Below are positions 1-11,142 of a stretch of DNA of 64,000 bases, one piece after another; position 1 is the first letter of the stretch; each line of letters starts with the position of its first letter. The notes beneath the pieces were generated by a model. That model had not been told where the DNA came from. It was given only the letters and a program-made list of their open reading frames with translations, and did no database searches. Origin of the DNA: Pseudoips prasinana (Eukaryota > Arthropoda > Insecta > Lepidoptera > Nolidae). The position numbers and the translations under genes are program-made. The stretch lies in contig OX621254.1 of assembly GCA_951640165.1 (NCBI GenBank), forward strand, positions 23,968,001 through 24,032,000, written 5' to 3'.

Positions 1-149
1 GGTTGGTAAAACCTAACAGTAAAAACAATATTAAAATTGTTTCAAAACTAACGCCTTCTTAAGTGTTCCAAAATCATATTAGATAAAGAACGCACTATAC
101 TACATATGACGTCACTTGTAGTAGAGCCATAGAAGTTCTTTACGTGCTC

Positions 150-220
150 CTCGGAACATTGGGGATTTTAACCCGGGACCTCATTGTCTGCGGTTGAAAA
201 CGCTACCAGCAGCAGTATAA
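150..220 (-). repeat. decayed tRNA-like SINE head
   Basis: Read on the minus strand this piece has a tRNA-like B box next to a sequence like the heads near 7,250-7,313 and 16,925-17,000 (the GACCTCATTGTCTGCGGTTG core is shared). The body of the SINE is missing. The rest of 1-260 shows nothing I recognise. Confidence 0.4.
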
Positions 221-274
221 TGAACCTAATGTAAGAAATGCCAAGATAATGGTATGAACAGAAGCACCCGCAAT

Positions 275-462
275 TTCTAACTCCTCCTTTTTTCTGTTTC
301 TGATTAAATTCGTTGCGGGATCCAAGACAGTTAAAGCGATTCCCCGGGACATGCCTGAGCTTCACCGCTCAGTGTCATTTCATTGTGTACCACTGTTGAT
401 CCTGGCTTACAGGAGTTGCAGTGGTGGGTAAGGTGGAGGGACTAGTCCCGTAAAAAAAAAAA
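275..462 (+). repeat. short SINE-like retroposon with A tail and target-site duplication
   Basis: A 188-bp unit begins TTCTAACTCCTCC and ends in a run of A. It is flanked by a perfect 13-bp direct repeat, AAGCACCCGCAAT, at 262-274 and 463-475, so this is a retroposed insertion with both borders visible. A second copy lies on the minus strand near 21,432-21,621. No protein is encoded. Between here and about 710 only a weak match to 24,590-24,680 is seen (650-700). Confidence 0.7.
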
Positions 463-710
463 AAGCACCCGCAATGCGGACTCGATAGTACGCAGTATAA
501 AACAGAAAATAATCTTTACCATTCAATACACATCTCTTATTTTTATTTACGTAAGTGTAGGCAGTTGTTACCTTAGTGACAGAATTTTCCAGCCAACCAA
601 TATGCCTCTGACATGGCTTAACAACTGTTGTTTGATCGACAGCTTAACGTGCTCCCCGAAGCACGGAGACGCTCAGAAATTAAACCACATAAGTGGTTTA
701 TATAGATATA

Positions 711-879
711 CTAGCTGTGCCCCGCGGTGTTACCCGCGTTAAATTTTATAAATTTTCTTTGCTATAAACCTCACGGAGCCCGAGACCTTTCTAACAAATG
801 CAAAACCGTGGAAATCGGTTCGTGTGTTCTGGAGTTATAGCGTCAGGAAGGAAAACCCGACTTATTTTTATATAGTAGA
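711..879 (-). mobile_element. short non-autonomous Helitron-like element (family c)
   Basis: On the minus strand it starts with TC, ends with CTAG, and has a GC-rich hairpin (GCGGGT...ACCGCGG type) just inside the 3' end. It has no inverted termini and no clear TSD. These are Helitron hallmarks, and the shared 3' end resembles lepidopteran Lep1-type elements. A second copy is at 12,032-12,200 on the plus strand. Confidence 0.6.
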
Positions 880-891
880 ATAAACAATAGT

Positions 892-1145
892 ATAATATCC
901 TGGGGCATTATTCACAAACGGCCATCTGATCCCAAACTAAGCAGAGCTTGTACTATGGAAACTATATAACTGATATACTACACATACTACTTTTCTGTTG
1001 TAAATACATACTAATATAGATAATTACACCCAGACTCGGACATACAAATATGTTCATGCACACAAATATCTGAACTGGGTGGGAATCGAACCCACGATCT
1101 GTGGCGTGAAAGGCATGTATCTACCAAACACGGCCATCGCCAACC
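892..1145 (-). repeat. tRNA-derived SINE (family S1)
   Basis: The minus strand reads a tRNA-like head with a good B box (GGTTCGATTCCCACCC), then a body, then a tail (GATCAGATGGCCGTGTG) ending in ATT repeats. This is the commonest SINE here. Other copies or pieces are at 3,150, 3,940, 8,060, 9,355, 10,485, 14,440, 15,418, 18,200, 18,596, 20,735, 23,560, 24,190 and 33,265. Confidence 0.65.
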
Positions 1146-1174
1146 CGCATATGGATCAACCGCGCGCTTATGTA

Positions 1175-1309
1175 CAGACGCCAGCACATCAAGCTACCCC
1201 AATCTGTAAAATTTCTCCAATTGAAAGTGAACCTTATACTTATGTGATAAGGTTGAAAATCTATAAAAGAAATTTGACAGATTGGGGTAGCTGGATGTGC
1301 TGGCGTCTG
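1175..1309. mobile_element. palindromic MITE, TA target (family M1)
   Basis: A 135-bp unit flanked by TA, with long inverted termini beginning CAGACGCCAGCACATC and continuing through AGCTACCCCAATCTG. A TA target is typical of Tc1/mariner-type MITEs. Other copies are at 23,267, 23,780 and 24,990, and a copy split by a retrotransposon spans 56,213-58,358. No transposase with these ends is in the window. Confidence 0.7.
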
Positions 1310-1386
1310 TACTAAGCTTCTCTAATCGCTTTCAGACTGGTAAGAGCCGGCCATAAGCGCCGAGCATTTTCGTATATCAGTGATAA

Positions 1387-1632
1387 CAGGGACTCTACCG
1401 GCTAAGTCACCAAACATCGATTTCTTAAATGGCGTTCAAATAAATAAAGGTTAAAAATGACTTAATGAATCGTTAAATAGGCTTCAACGTTGGCAATCGA
1501 TTCCGGACCATTTATGACGTCACATGTGCTCATGGAAGCCGATTTAACAATTGATTAAGTCATTTATAACCTTTATTTATTTGAACGTCATTTAAGAAAT
1601 CGATGTTCGGCGACTTAGCCGGTAGAGCCCCA
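1387..1632. mobile_element. palindromic MITE (family M2)
   Basis: About 245 bp with arms of roughly 90-100 bp. Ends read CAGGGACTCTACCGGCTAAG and the inverse, followed by an ATCGATTTCTTAAATGGCGT block. A second copy is at 2,868-3,112 and an internally deleted copy at 22,169-22,344. No coding capacity. The target-site duplication could not be fixed by eye. Confidence 0.65.
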
Positions 1633-1699
1633 GGTGATATATTATTTAAGAAAAAACGAAACAAACTAATTAACAAGCGGACGAAGCGCAGGTCCAGCT

Positions 1700-2077
1700 A
1701 TTGTAATTTATACAAATAAATAAAATTGGAGTGTCTGTTTGTTATATTGAAATAACCGTTGTTTACTACACAAATAACTGTAAGGAACATCGTGTAACGA
1801 AAATTTTCTTCATCTCTTGGTGCCAAAAGTATGTGAGTCAGTGAAACATTTTATAATGAAAATGAAAATATGCTTTAAATGGTCGTGTTTTTTCTGTATA
1901 CCGTTTTTGACAGAAATGGCATACAAAATTTTTATGTAATGGCCTATCCTTATTTATTCACATTCATTACACAGTTTCTCAAAGTGAGTGTTTCACGTAT
2001 GTTAGGAGACTTTCTTGTTGTAGGCTACATTGGTCATCATTCAAAATTATCGCGGACGAAGTCGCGGGTAACAGCTA
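1700..2077 (+). mobile_element. non-autonomous Helitron-like element (family d)
   Basis: It starts with the ACAAATAAATAAAATTGGAG block shared with 12,703-13,004 and ends GCGGACGAAGTCGCGGGTAACAG then CTAG. The 3' end of another such element (1,650-1,700) abuts it on the left. The internal 67-codon frame shows no domain. Confidence 0.5.
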
Positions 2078-2121
2078 GTTGATAAATATAAAGAGAAATA
2101 AAAAGGTAAATTAATTGTAAA

Positions 2122-2312
2122 TCCTCCCAATACGAGTATTATAAATGCGAAAGTTTGAAAATATGGATGTCTGGATGTTTGTTACTCTTACGCGCAAAAA
2201 CTTCGAAACGGAATTTGATGATACTTTGTAGTAATAGAGCTTATAAATCCGAATAACACATAGGTTATAATTTATAAAGGTTAACGCGGGTGATACCGCG
2301 GGGCATAGCTAG
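2122..2312 (+). mobile_element. non-autonomous Helitron-like element (family a, Lep1-type)
   Basis: It begins TCCTCCCAATACGAGTATTA, contains the ATAAATGCGAAAGTTTG block, and ends in a GC hairpin followed by CTAG. There are no TIRs. It resembles the lepidopteran Lep1 non-autonomous Helitrons I know of. The following stretch, 2,313-2,855, shows no gene or repeat I can name. Confidence 0.6.
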
Positions 2313-2867
2313 TTTGAAATGTAATATGTAAAGAACATAAAAAAATTATTCCGCTTCCCCAGCTACAGGTAGTGTTCCCAGAAGACTAGAAGCATTTCCA
2401 CGTTCATGGCAATGCTTATTGGTTGTGCCAGAAACAGGCCAACACTTTGGCAACGAAAATAATAGGCACCGGTCCCTATGGCGAATAGAATAGAATAAAG
2501 CCTATGTTAAATTACAACCCAAGAAAGATTTATCGACTTAGGAATAATTTTATTATATATATGTATTATTACCAGATAAAAATGCCATCAAAAATAAAGA
2601 ACCCAAAAAGAAAAATCAAATGTTGTATTCAGCACATTATATTTAACCACACCTGCTACCGGAAGCCCATTGAATAGGGGGACCATTACGACCAATGAAT
2701 AGGGAAAGGATTGTCAGTAGATGATGACTCAGAACCCCTGAGGTCGATGTCCTAAAGGTCGTGAGTCGTATCTGGAGCAAATTAGCATGAGAATTTAATA
2801 GGAACGCCAAAAGTGCGTCAACGACATGAATATCGGGAACTCTAGTTAAGGACTGCCGGTAGAGCCC

Positions 2868-3112
2868 CAGGCTCTACCGGCTAAGTCACCGAACATCGAT
2901 TTCTTAAATGGCGTTCAAATAAATAAAGGTTCAAAATTAATTAATCAATCGTTAAATAGGCTTTCATGAGCACATGTGTCGTCATAAATGGTCCGGAATC
3001 GATTGCCAACGTTGAAGCCGATTTAACGATTGATTAAGTCATTTTTAACCTTTATTTATTTGAACGCCATTTAAGAAATCGATGGTCGGCGACTTAGCCG
3101 TTAGAGGTCCTG
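2868..3112. mobile_element. palindromic MITE (family M2), second copy
   Basis: Same arms and centre as 1,387-1,632. Just left of it, 2,856-2,868 is the inverse of its own end (CCGGTAGAGCCCC), suggesting a remnant of a neighbouring copy. Confidence 0.6.
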
Positions 3113-3149
3113 ATTAAGTTAAGAACAAATATAAATTTCATTTTATTTA

Positions 3150-3295
3150 TCGCTTACATGGGTTGATTGTCCTGTTTGTCTACAGTTCAGTGCTAAGTCA
3201 GGGGTCATGGGTTTGATTCCCACCCAGAACAAATATTTGTGTGATGAGCACGATTATTTGTTCTGTGTCTATGTGCAATATATCTATAATATGCT
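3150..3295 (+). repeat. partial S1-like SINE head
   Basis: A tRNA-like B box (GGGTTTGATTCCCACCC) and the start of the S1 body are present. The copy stops where a Helitron-like sequence begins near 3,297. Confidence 0.45.
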
Positions 3296-3296
3296 A

Positions 3297-3652
3297 TATA
3301 TTATAAACGCGAAAGTAAATATGGATAGATGTTTGTTACTCTTTCACGTAAAAACTACTGAATGGAATTTAATGAAACTTTACAATAATATAGCTTATAC
3401 ATCAGAATAACACATAAGCTACAATTTATAAAGATATTGTGTGAATTGTCCAAAATATAACGATAAGTGTCAAGTAAGTAGAAAAAAATCTACCGTTCGC
3501 AAGCTGTTCCGGCGTGCAACGCCAAAACCGCTAGAGGTACACATTCTACTAATATTCTAAATTCGAAAGTTTGTGAGAATAGATATAATATGTTTGTTAC
3601 TCTTTTACGCCAAAACTACTTTAACGCGGGTGAAACTGCGGGGCATAGCTAG
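3297..3652 (+). mobile_element. two damaged Helitron-like elements (family a)
   Basis: 3,297-3,440 keeps the 5' two thirds of the family but loses the 3' hairpin. 3,545-3,652 keeps the 5' head and the 3' hairpin plus CTAG, with the middle deleted. The interval 3,440-3,545 is unassigned. Confidence 0.5.
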
Positions 3653-3939
3653 AATACTATATTAGTAAACAGCTCCAGAGAAATGAGCCGGGTCAAACAG
3701 TGTTAAATACTGTTTACCCACACTGTCAATTGAGGAGCCACTCGTGAAGGTCTCGTGTGACGCCTTGACCTTTGCACAGGACCGTTCAATAACAACACTC
3801 ATGTTATTACGTGATCGCATGGCGTAGACGTGTAGGCTCCATCGATTTACCCTGAATGAGGCTGCCATTAGAATATAATACTTCATCTTAACCCTTGACC
3901 AGACTAGGCTATATTTTTTCATTGTTTTTTACACTTGAA

Positions 3940-4200
3940 GGGCCTGTTGGCGTGGTTGGTAGATACGCTGCCTTTCACGCCGCAGGTCGTGGGGTCCATT
4001 CCCACCCGGGACAAATATTTGTGTGCATGAACATGTCTGTTTTTCCTGTGTCTGGGAGTAAATTATCTATATTACTATGCATTTATAAAAGAAAAATAGT
4101 ATATGTAATATATTAGTTATCTGGTTTCCATAGTAGAAGCTCTGCTTAGTTTAGGATCAGATGGCCGTGTGTGAATAATGCCCCAGGATATTATTATTAC
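3940..4200 (+). repeat. tRNA-derived SINE (family S1), near complete
   Basis: The order is tRNA-like head with an A-box-like GGCGTGGTTGGTAGA, a B box near GGTCCATTCCCACCC, the body, and the terminal GATCAGATGGCCGTGTGTG followed by ATTATT. The stretch 4,200-4,854 has only a repeat-like fragment at 4,370-4,450 and no gene. Confidence 0.65.
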
Positions 4201-4854
4201 TTTATTCCAAAGGGATTAGTGTGGAATTGGTGTGGTCTACCGTAGTACACGTCCTGTTCAAGATAACCAAGCCTGGATGAAATCACAAAACCCAGCATGC
4301 TTGGTAGTACAAACGTGGCTGTGTTGGAACAGGCCAAATAAACACATCATCATAACAGTTGAAAGAAATCCACTGCTGAACAGAAGCCTCCTTAAATAAT
4401 GGGGGGACATGCCATTATCGCCACGCTTTGCAGACGGGTTGTCGGTTTAACATTCGAAAGAGCAGTCCATCGATTAATAAATTTACGAAGAATCGTTCAG
4501 TCGAAGCAGCGTTTGGTGAGAAAAGGTTGTTTCGCAATAAATTCCATTCGAACAATCGTTCAGTCGACTTTCCGTTCATCGAACATTATGACTCTCGAAA
4601 CTATGTTTTAAAAAAAAAAAAAATTTAAATTTTAAAACATTTCTTACATAATTTATAATATTATTAATAACTACTATCCGCCAAACTGCACAGCAGTTTT
4701 TTGGCAGAAAGATCACTCCCTTATTAAGTAGCGTTATGGTTATTATAGCACTATACACATATTTAAGCCTTACGCCTAAAGGTACACAATAAATAGGTTA
4801 CAAATTACGAGGCAGGTTCCTTACATCATTAGTGAAATAGCCAATATGAATTAG

Positions 4855-6828
4855 TTATTCCACCAATGTTGCAATAAACCTTTTTAGGTAGAATTCTCTA
4901 CACTTATATTTAAAAACAGTCTTAGAAAATATTTCAGTTGATAGGTCTGCTGGAAGTTCATTATAAATGGACGGAACCAAGTATTTCCTAGTTCTTTGGC
5001 CATAATTATTGTTGGACCAAGGGACACTATATTCCCTTTTACGTCTATTTGAGCGTGATATGGTTTTTACATTTTTAAAATTCTCGCTTGTATACTGTTC
5101 CACTGCAATTGACCACCGCACTTTCTCGTGGACCGGGAGCAGTTTGCGTTCTGAGAATAATTTATCATAGTTGGACCGACAGGCGTTCTTTGTGTTTTGA
5201 TTTACTAGGGTTTTCATGAATCTTATTTGTAACATTTTGATTTTATCCAAGTATGATTTAAACGTACGTCCATAACAACTCAATGCATAAGAGATAATCG
5301 AGTCCGCTAATGCGTAGTATACAGTATACAAAATGGCTTTATTTGTGAAGAACTTAAGATGATGGAATTTTACAAGTACTGATCTTAATTTATCACATAC
5401 TACATCGACATGATTTCGCCATGTGAAGGATTTGTCAGTAATTAAACCTAAGTACTTGTATTCCTCCACCACCTCAAGTTCCCCACAAGAACACCTGCTG
5501 GCCTTATCGTGTAAACAGTCGTAGTCGTGCCCCAGTATGCGGGGCGCGCCTGTTATATTTTTATTATATGGTGAATATATATGCATACATTTTGTCTTTC
5601 TTATGTTGATAATAATGCCATTGTCGTGAGCCCACTTAATGATACTATTTAAATCATTTTGCACATTTTCTTCTATAACTTTTAAATCCCGACCAGAGTA
5701 TATCAAGCAGGTATCATCTGCGTACATATATATTCGACAGTTTTTGACAACGTTACACATACTGTTGACATGCATTATATAGCCCACCGGACCAAATACG
5801 GACCCGGTCGGAACGCCACAAGTGACGTCAGCACTATCACCCGTCACGCCTCCAACCGCAGTTAGCATCGCGCGCCCCGTCAGATATGCCTCTAACCACT
5901 TATTGACGGGGCCTCGTATGCCGCATTCATCCATGGCTTGAAGCAGCTGGTGGTGGCCCAGAGTATCAAAAGCTTTTTTGAAATCTATGTAGACCACCAC
6001 CACCTGCTTCTTGTCATCCAAACTGCAGTTAATTGCGTCCACAAAGTGCGCGAGTGCCGTAGTCGTACTTCGGCCACGCCTAAAGCCGTGTTGAGCGTTG
6101 TTTAAAATGTTAAATTTTTCAAGAAAGCCTCTTATTTGCCCAATGATATATTACTCAACAATTTTATTTATGGCCGACAAAATTGCAATAGGCCTATAGT
6201 TAGTATAATCACTATGCGAACCTTGTTTGTAAATAGGTCTAATTATTGCTGTTTTTAGTTTGCATGGATATACCCCTCTGTCTACACACATATTTATAAA
6301 TAACGCAATAACAGGGCTTAATTTATTTTTTATTAACTTAATGTCTCGTACACGAATCTTGTCAATACCGGGCGACTTTGAGCAACTTAAATTGTCTATA
6401 ATTTTGTTAATGCATCCTGGACTCGCCTTTTTATACCTCATCGATAAGGCGCACTCTTTAACATAATCAGACCTATTTAAAAACTTTGTATCGCATTTAT
6501 GTTTAATATCTATAATTTCCTTAGTAAATGCAGAAGAAAAAGTGTTACAAATGTTTATTAACGAATCAGTTTTTCCTAAATATTTTTTTATACCCTCATC
6601 AACGCTTAACTTTCTTTGGCCTGTCCACCCATTTATCTTTGCCCAAATCTTTTTTAAGTTTTTTCCACATTTTACAATTTCATTTCTTCTATATTCGTTT
6701 TTGGCAGAATTTATGCATTTGTTTACTTTATTTCTATATTTTGTATAATTAAGACGTCTGTTACAGCGTGTCCGTCCTAATATTGAATAAAAGTTATTTT
6801 CTTCCTTCTTCTTTATTCTTCTCTCTAG
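4855..6828 (-). pseudogene. 5'-truncated non-LTR retrotransposon reverse transcriptase, one in-frame stop
   Basis: One reading frame runs from the stop at 4,855-4,857 up to about 6,825 and is interrupted only by TAA at 6,151-6,153. The upstream part (6,442-6,825) has no start codon but clearly codes: it reads through the spacer between endonuclease and RT (NTFSSAFTKE). RT motifs follow: SKSPGIDK, NYRPIAIL, YIDFKKAFD, and the catalytic YADD. Block 5 reads GVPTGS where GVPQGS is usual. The C-terminal thumb region is complete. The endonuclease and ORF1 are absent, and a MITE abuts the 5' break at 6,828. The clade is probably CR1/Daphne-like rather than Jockey (inference). The decayed RT piece at 62,572-63,040 belongs to the same family. 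Confidence 0.85.
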
Positions 6829-6916
6829 TCCTCATTATAGACGATTTTAGACTTTAGTTAACGCTTAAGAGCATTTTAAGTGTTCACTAAAGTCTAAAGT
6901 CGTCTATAATGAGGGC
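6828..6916. mobile_element. 89-bp palindromic MITE, TA target (family M4)
   Basis: Inverted ends CCTCATTATAGACGA and TCGTCTATAATGAGG are continued by ACTTTAG on both sides. The unit sits between two TA dinucleotides (6,826-6,827 and 6,917-6,918). It lies exactly at the 5' break of the RT frame. Confidence 0.6.
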
Positions 6917-6944
6917 TACAGAGTACGAACGTTACCATCCTACT

Positions 6945-7313
6945 AATGATGTCCTCCCGACCGATTTAGGCCACGGCGGCTAGTCTTAATGGAGACTAGC
7001 CAATTGCGCAGGACATATTATAGTGCACAAGTGTGTGCGCAAACACAGGGGCACTTTCTATTCCATCACTCTCATGATCCGATGGGACGCCTAGCGACAC
7101 GACCGGAAAGAGTTCAGGTACAGGACCGACGGCTTTACGTGCTCTCCGAGGCACGGGGGTGTAATACCGCCAACTTCCAGACTTCGGGCTGATACTGAGA
7201 AATTTCTTTTTACGGAAAAATCCCAAAATCACTTTTTGGCCCGACCCGGGATTTGAACCCAGGACCTCATTATCTGCGGTTGAACACGCTACCGCTAGAC
7301 CAACGAGGCAGTC
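6945..7313 (-). repeat. tRNA-derived SINE (family S3)
   Basis: The minus strand begins with a tRNA-like head: A-box-like TTGGTCTAGCGGTAGCG and B box GGGTTCAAATCCCGGG. A body of about 290 bp follows, containing GGACATATTATAGTGCAC in plus orientation. Other copies are at 16,642-17,001 (minus), 22,701-23,030 (plus) and a fragment at 49,395-49,505. The head is not a functional tRNA: no consistent anticodon arm or acceptor stem can be folded. Confidence 0.65.
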
Positions 7314-7324
7314 CATCCTACTAA

Positions 7325-7507
7325 TCCTACTAATATTATAAATGCGAAAGTTTGTGAGTGTGTGAGTATGTAGGTATGTTTGTTACTTCTTCACGTCTAA
7401 ACGGCTAGAGCAATTTTAATATAATTTGGTATGGAGTTAGACACCGTGGATTAACACATAGGCTATAATTTATAGTTTAATGCGGGTAAACCACGGGGCA
7501 CAACTAG
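7325..7507 (+). mobile_element. non-autonomous Helitron-like element (family a)
   Basis: Starts TCCTACTAATATTATAAATG and ends CACAACTAG after a GC hairpin. A short tandem of the first bases (CCTACTAAT twice) precedes it at 7,316. The following stretch, 7,508-7,690, shows nothing. Confidence 0.6.
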
Positions 7508-7696
7508 TATGACATAAATAACAATCACTGGATAATTCCGCAATGGAAAGGTGTTGTAAAACTTCCACCAGTATATTTTTCTAAACATTTAGCCGATAGT
7601 TATACCAAAGAACACATACTATTAACGCTGTTCATATTATAAAGTTAAACAATCGTTGATCTTTTCTATCAATATAAAACCTTGTAACTGCCGAGA

Positions 7697-8028
7697 ATTG
7701 GTTGGTAGTGAAGACTACTGATACAAAGGTTACAGGTTCGAACCTTGCATAAGACAAATATTTTTATACAAGCACTAGCTGACCGGAAAGACTTCGTACT
7801 GCCTCAATCGATAAATAAAAGACTTAAACCTTTGGTTTTAGAAAACGTTTATATGGGAAAAAGAAAGGGGCTGTTTTAGGGTTTTCCCGGCAATTATTCG
7901 AATTTTTCTCACCTTTTAAACCTTCCCTAGATCTCCACCAATATTTCAAGACCAAGATAAGATATATCCGTTCAGCCTTTCTCGACTTTTAGCGAGACTA
8001 ACGAACAGTAATTGATTTTTATAAATAC
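7697..8028. repeat. tRNA-like SINE head followed by a CTAG-ending repeat
   Basis: 7,697-7,765 (plus) has a B box (GGTTCGAACC) and an A-box-like GGTTGGTAGTG. 7,774-8,028 (minus) is a different repeat with CTAG at its 3' end; related sequence is at 18,668-18,925 and 49,513 onward. Neither codes for protein. Confidence 0.4.
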
Positions 8029-8059
8029 AAACATTAAACAATTTTATTATTTTTGCAGG

Positions 8060-8425
8060 GAAGTTTGGCGTGGTTGTTAGGTTCGATACTCGACCAAGAC
8101 AGATACATGTCTGTTTATACTGAGTCTGGGCGTAATTATCTTTATAAACATGTATTTACATAGGAACAGTTAATCATGTGGTTTCCGGCCCAGAAAGAAT
8201 AACAGGATCACCCCATACCATCCCGTGGGTGTCGTAAAAGGTGAGTATTCACCAAGTTGTCGGGCAGCAGCGCCACCTGTGTACTAGCTACCACCTAACT
8301 GCGGTTACCAACTCGCATGCCAAGCGCGGTGACTACTAGAAACCCCTCCAAATGGCAGCGTTATAGAAACCTTCGGAGGATGCCTATGTCCAGCAGTGGA
8401 CGACTTCAGGCTGATGATGATGAAG
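8060..8425 (+). repeat. partial S1 SINE, then an S2-type lepidopteran SINE
   Basis: 8,060-8,180 carries the tRNA-like head and part of the S1 body. 8,183-8,425 carries CCATCCCGTGGGTGTCGTAA and the later CAGTGGACGACTTCAGGCTG block, a repeat I associate with many lepidopteran genomes. A second S2 copy, broken by another SINE, is at 25,210-25,620. Confidence 0.5.
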
Positions 8426-8513
8426 TATTTCACAAATTGATGTAGGTACTGTTGTTTAGTTTCATGAGTTTCGGAATAAGTACCTACTGTAAACACATTT
8501 ATTATTACTACTA

Positions 8514-8810
8514 CTAGCTGTGCCTCGCGGTTTTACCCGCGTTAAATTTATAAATTATAACAGCTCCTCTCCCGTAGGTGATAGCGTGATAATATGTTGA
8601 CCCGACCTCTTAGTAATATTAATGAAAAATTTTAAGTACTTTTTGAGTTTAGCCCGGACATACATACAGACGTTTGTCTGTATGTAAACAAAAATTCAAA
8701 AAACTATATTTTTGGCTTCGATATCGATTGTAGATCACGCCCCAAGTATCCATTAAAAAAATATTCAATGTACAGTTTTGACTTTCCTACGATTTTATTA
8801 TATGTATAGA
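8514..8810 (-). mobile_element. non-autonomous Helitron-like element (family b)
   Basis: On the minus strand it starts TCTATACATATAATAAAATC and ends with the hairpin plus CTAG shared with the other families. About 300 bp. Other copies: 9,028-9,295, 11,143-11,360 and 11,362-11,909 (minus), 32,934-33,243 and 36,542-36,856 (plus). Confidence 0.65.
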
Positions 8811-9027
8811 TATAACCCAACCAATTATTTACATTATAATTAAACCGTAATCAGTAATAGCGTCTGTTTATAAAGATTTTAGGCCTAATTACAACCCGAT
8901 AGAGTTTAAAATGAGATGGTAACTATTATACCATTGACCAATTAAGGGATAAATGCGAAACGACGTGCGTTTCGGACTAGTTCCATTGACCGTGGGCACG
9001 GTAACTACCTCAGCGATTATAATAATA

Positions 9028-9295
9028 CTAGATGTACCCCGCGGTTTTACCCGCGTTAAACTTTATAAATTATCAGAACTCCTCCCCCGTAGGTGAGAGC
9101 GTGATAATATGTAGCCTATACGTTGACCCGACCTCTTAGGCAGTACTTTTTGAGTTTAGCCCAGACATACATACAGACATACAACTATATTTTTGGCTTC
9201 GATATTGATTGTAGATCACGCCCCAAGTATCCTTTTAAAAAATATTCAATGTATATGTAGTTTTGCCTTTTCTACGATTTTATTATATGTATAGA
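9028..9295 (-). mobile_element. non-autonomous Helitron-like element (family b)
   Basis: Same ends as 8,514-8,810, with small internal deletions. A partial S1 SINE follows at 9,355-9,495. The stretch 9,496-9,796 has no feature I can name. Confidence 0.6.
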
Positions 9296-9796
9296 ATAGA
9301 TAATCTAACAATTTTTTTAAATAATTCATTACAATACGATAAAGTTATTTTGATATTTGTGTTAATGAACATGTCGGTTCATTCAGAGTCTGGGTGTAAT
9401 TATCTATATAAATAAGAAAAGTATGATATGTAGTATACCAGTTATCTGGTTTCCATAGTACCCTACAAGCTCTGCTTAGTTCGTGATCTTTTGGCGGTCA
9501 TCCATCTATGGACTGACCGAGAGTCTAGTTGCTTAACCTCGCCGATCTCTTAGAGACTAAAGAGAGACTGGTTATAAGCGCCTCATCCTTGAATACGTGT
9601 TTTGATGTGAATGCCATCACTCATCTTGCTTTAGTATTATTGTTATGAATTCTTATAGTGTTTTCAAAAACAGCTGCTAATTTACGAAATATATATACAG
9701 GAACTCCACTTGTTTTGCACTGAGATGATGTATAACATCAGCGCAGTGTTCGTGGAATTCGCGTTGTTTGTATCATCTATTACGTAATATAACCAG

Positions 9797-10325
9797 ATTT
9801 TTTAGGGTTCCGTAGCCAAATGGCAAAAAACGGAACCCTTATAGATTCGTCATGTCATGTCTGTCCGTCCGTATGTCACAGCCACTTTTTTCCGGAACTA
9901 TAAGAGCTGTACTGTTGAAATTTGGTATGTAGATGTATACTGTGAACCGCATTACTGTTAACCACACAAAATAGAAAAAGAACAATAATTTTGGGGGTTC
10001 CCCATACATAGAACTGTACTCAATTTCTTTTTTAAATCGTATCCATACATTTGGGACTTTGTGGGGTATCTATGGATGGTCTTCAATAATGATATTGAGG
10101 TTTTTAATGTAATATTTTTCTAAACTGAATAGTTTACGCGAGAGACACTTCTCAAGTGGTAAAATGAGTGCCCCCCCCCCTGTAACTTCTAAAATAAGAA
10201 TATGATAAAACTAAAAAAAATACACGTAAACCCAATTTAACATTCATTGAATCAACTGAAATACTTGCTACTATGCTACGGAACTCTTCATGGGCTAGTC
10301 CGACTCGCACTTGGCCGGTTTTTAT
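9797..10325 (+). repeat. unclassified interspersed repeat, about 530 bp
   Basis: It opens with a hairpin made by GGGTTCCGTAGCC and its inverse around TGGCAAAAAACGGAACCC (9,804-9,838) and closes with GACTCGCACTTGGCCGGTTT. I recall this pair of ends as a frequent lepidopteran repeat but do not know its class. No coding capacity. A poly-C tract lies at 10,172-10,181. Confidence 0.45.
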
Positions 10326-10484
10326 TATTTCTTTATGGACTATAAAATCGGCTGATACAGTATCTGTATACCTTGACTTAGTGATGTCACAGGAACGTAG
10401 TAGCAGATCCCGATGACGATATCACGACTTTTCTATACCATGGCTATTTGTAACTCTCACGACACTAATAATAATAATAATATC

Positions 10485-10895
10485 ATGGGACATTATTCAC
10501 ACACGGCCTTCTGATCCCAAACTAAGCAGAGCTAGTACTATGGAAACCAGATAACTGATATATTACATACTAATACTTTTCTTTTGTAAATACATCACAC
10601 TAATATTATAAAGGCGAATGTTTGTTACTTCTTCACACAAAAACTACCCAATGGATTTTTATGAAACTTTGTAGCGATATAGCTTGTATATCCGAATAAC
10701 ACATAGGCTATAATTCATAAAGTTTAACGCGGGTAAAACCACGCGGCACTCCAGTATTTCATATAGATAATTACACCCAGAGTCAGGACAAACAGACATG
10801 TCCATGCACACAATTATCTGTCCTGGGTGGGAATCGAACCACGACCTGCGGCGTGGAAACCAAGCATTTACCAACCACACCAACAACGGCTCATC
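10485..10895 (-). repeat. S1 SINE split by a Helitron-like element
   Basis: The S1 tail is at 10,485-10,594 and the tRNA-like head (minus) at 10,756-10,895. The two halves match a continuous copy such as 18,200-18,455. The interrupting element is listed separately. Confidence 0.6.
10595..10755 (+). mobile_element. Helitron-like element (family a) inside an S1 SINE
   Basis: Begins TCACACTAATATTATAAAGG; the 3' hairpin is present and the terminal CTAG is degenerate (CCAG). It interrupts an S1 SINE, so it is younger than that SINE. Confidence 0.55.
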
Positions 10896-11142
10896 AAAAA
10901 TGCATATTTCCTGTTCACGAAGTTCTAGTGCAGTGAGTGCTTGTGCACTGAAAGCTGTGAGTTATGAGTGCAAAGTGCTGCTAGCGCATACAAAGAGGTT
11001 TATTGATGATATATGTTACACAACCATTGTCTACACGCTAATGTTTACACAGTACTGTGTTATATTGTGATTAAATTAATTTCTATCTGTAACAGACATG
11101 AAAAGAACATGACTTCCTTTTTATTTAAAAGTTTATTTAGAA

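Noticed and set aside
3662..3922. 86-codon minus-strand frame
   Set aside because: Sits between short repeats, no domain; likely chance.
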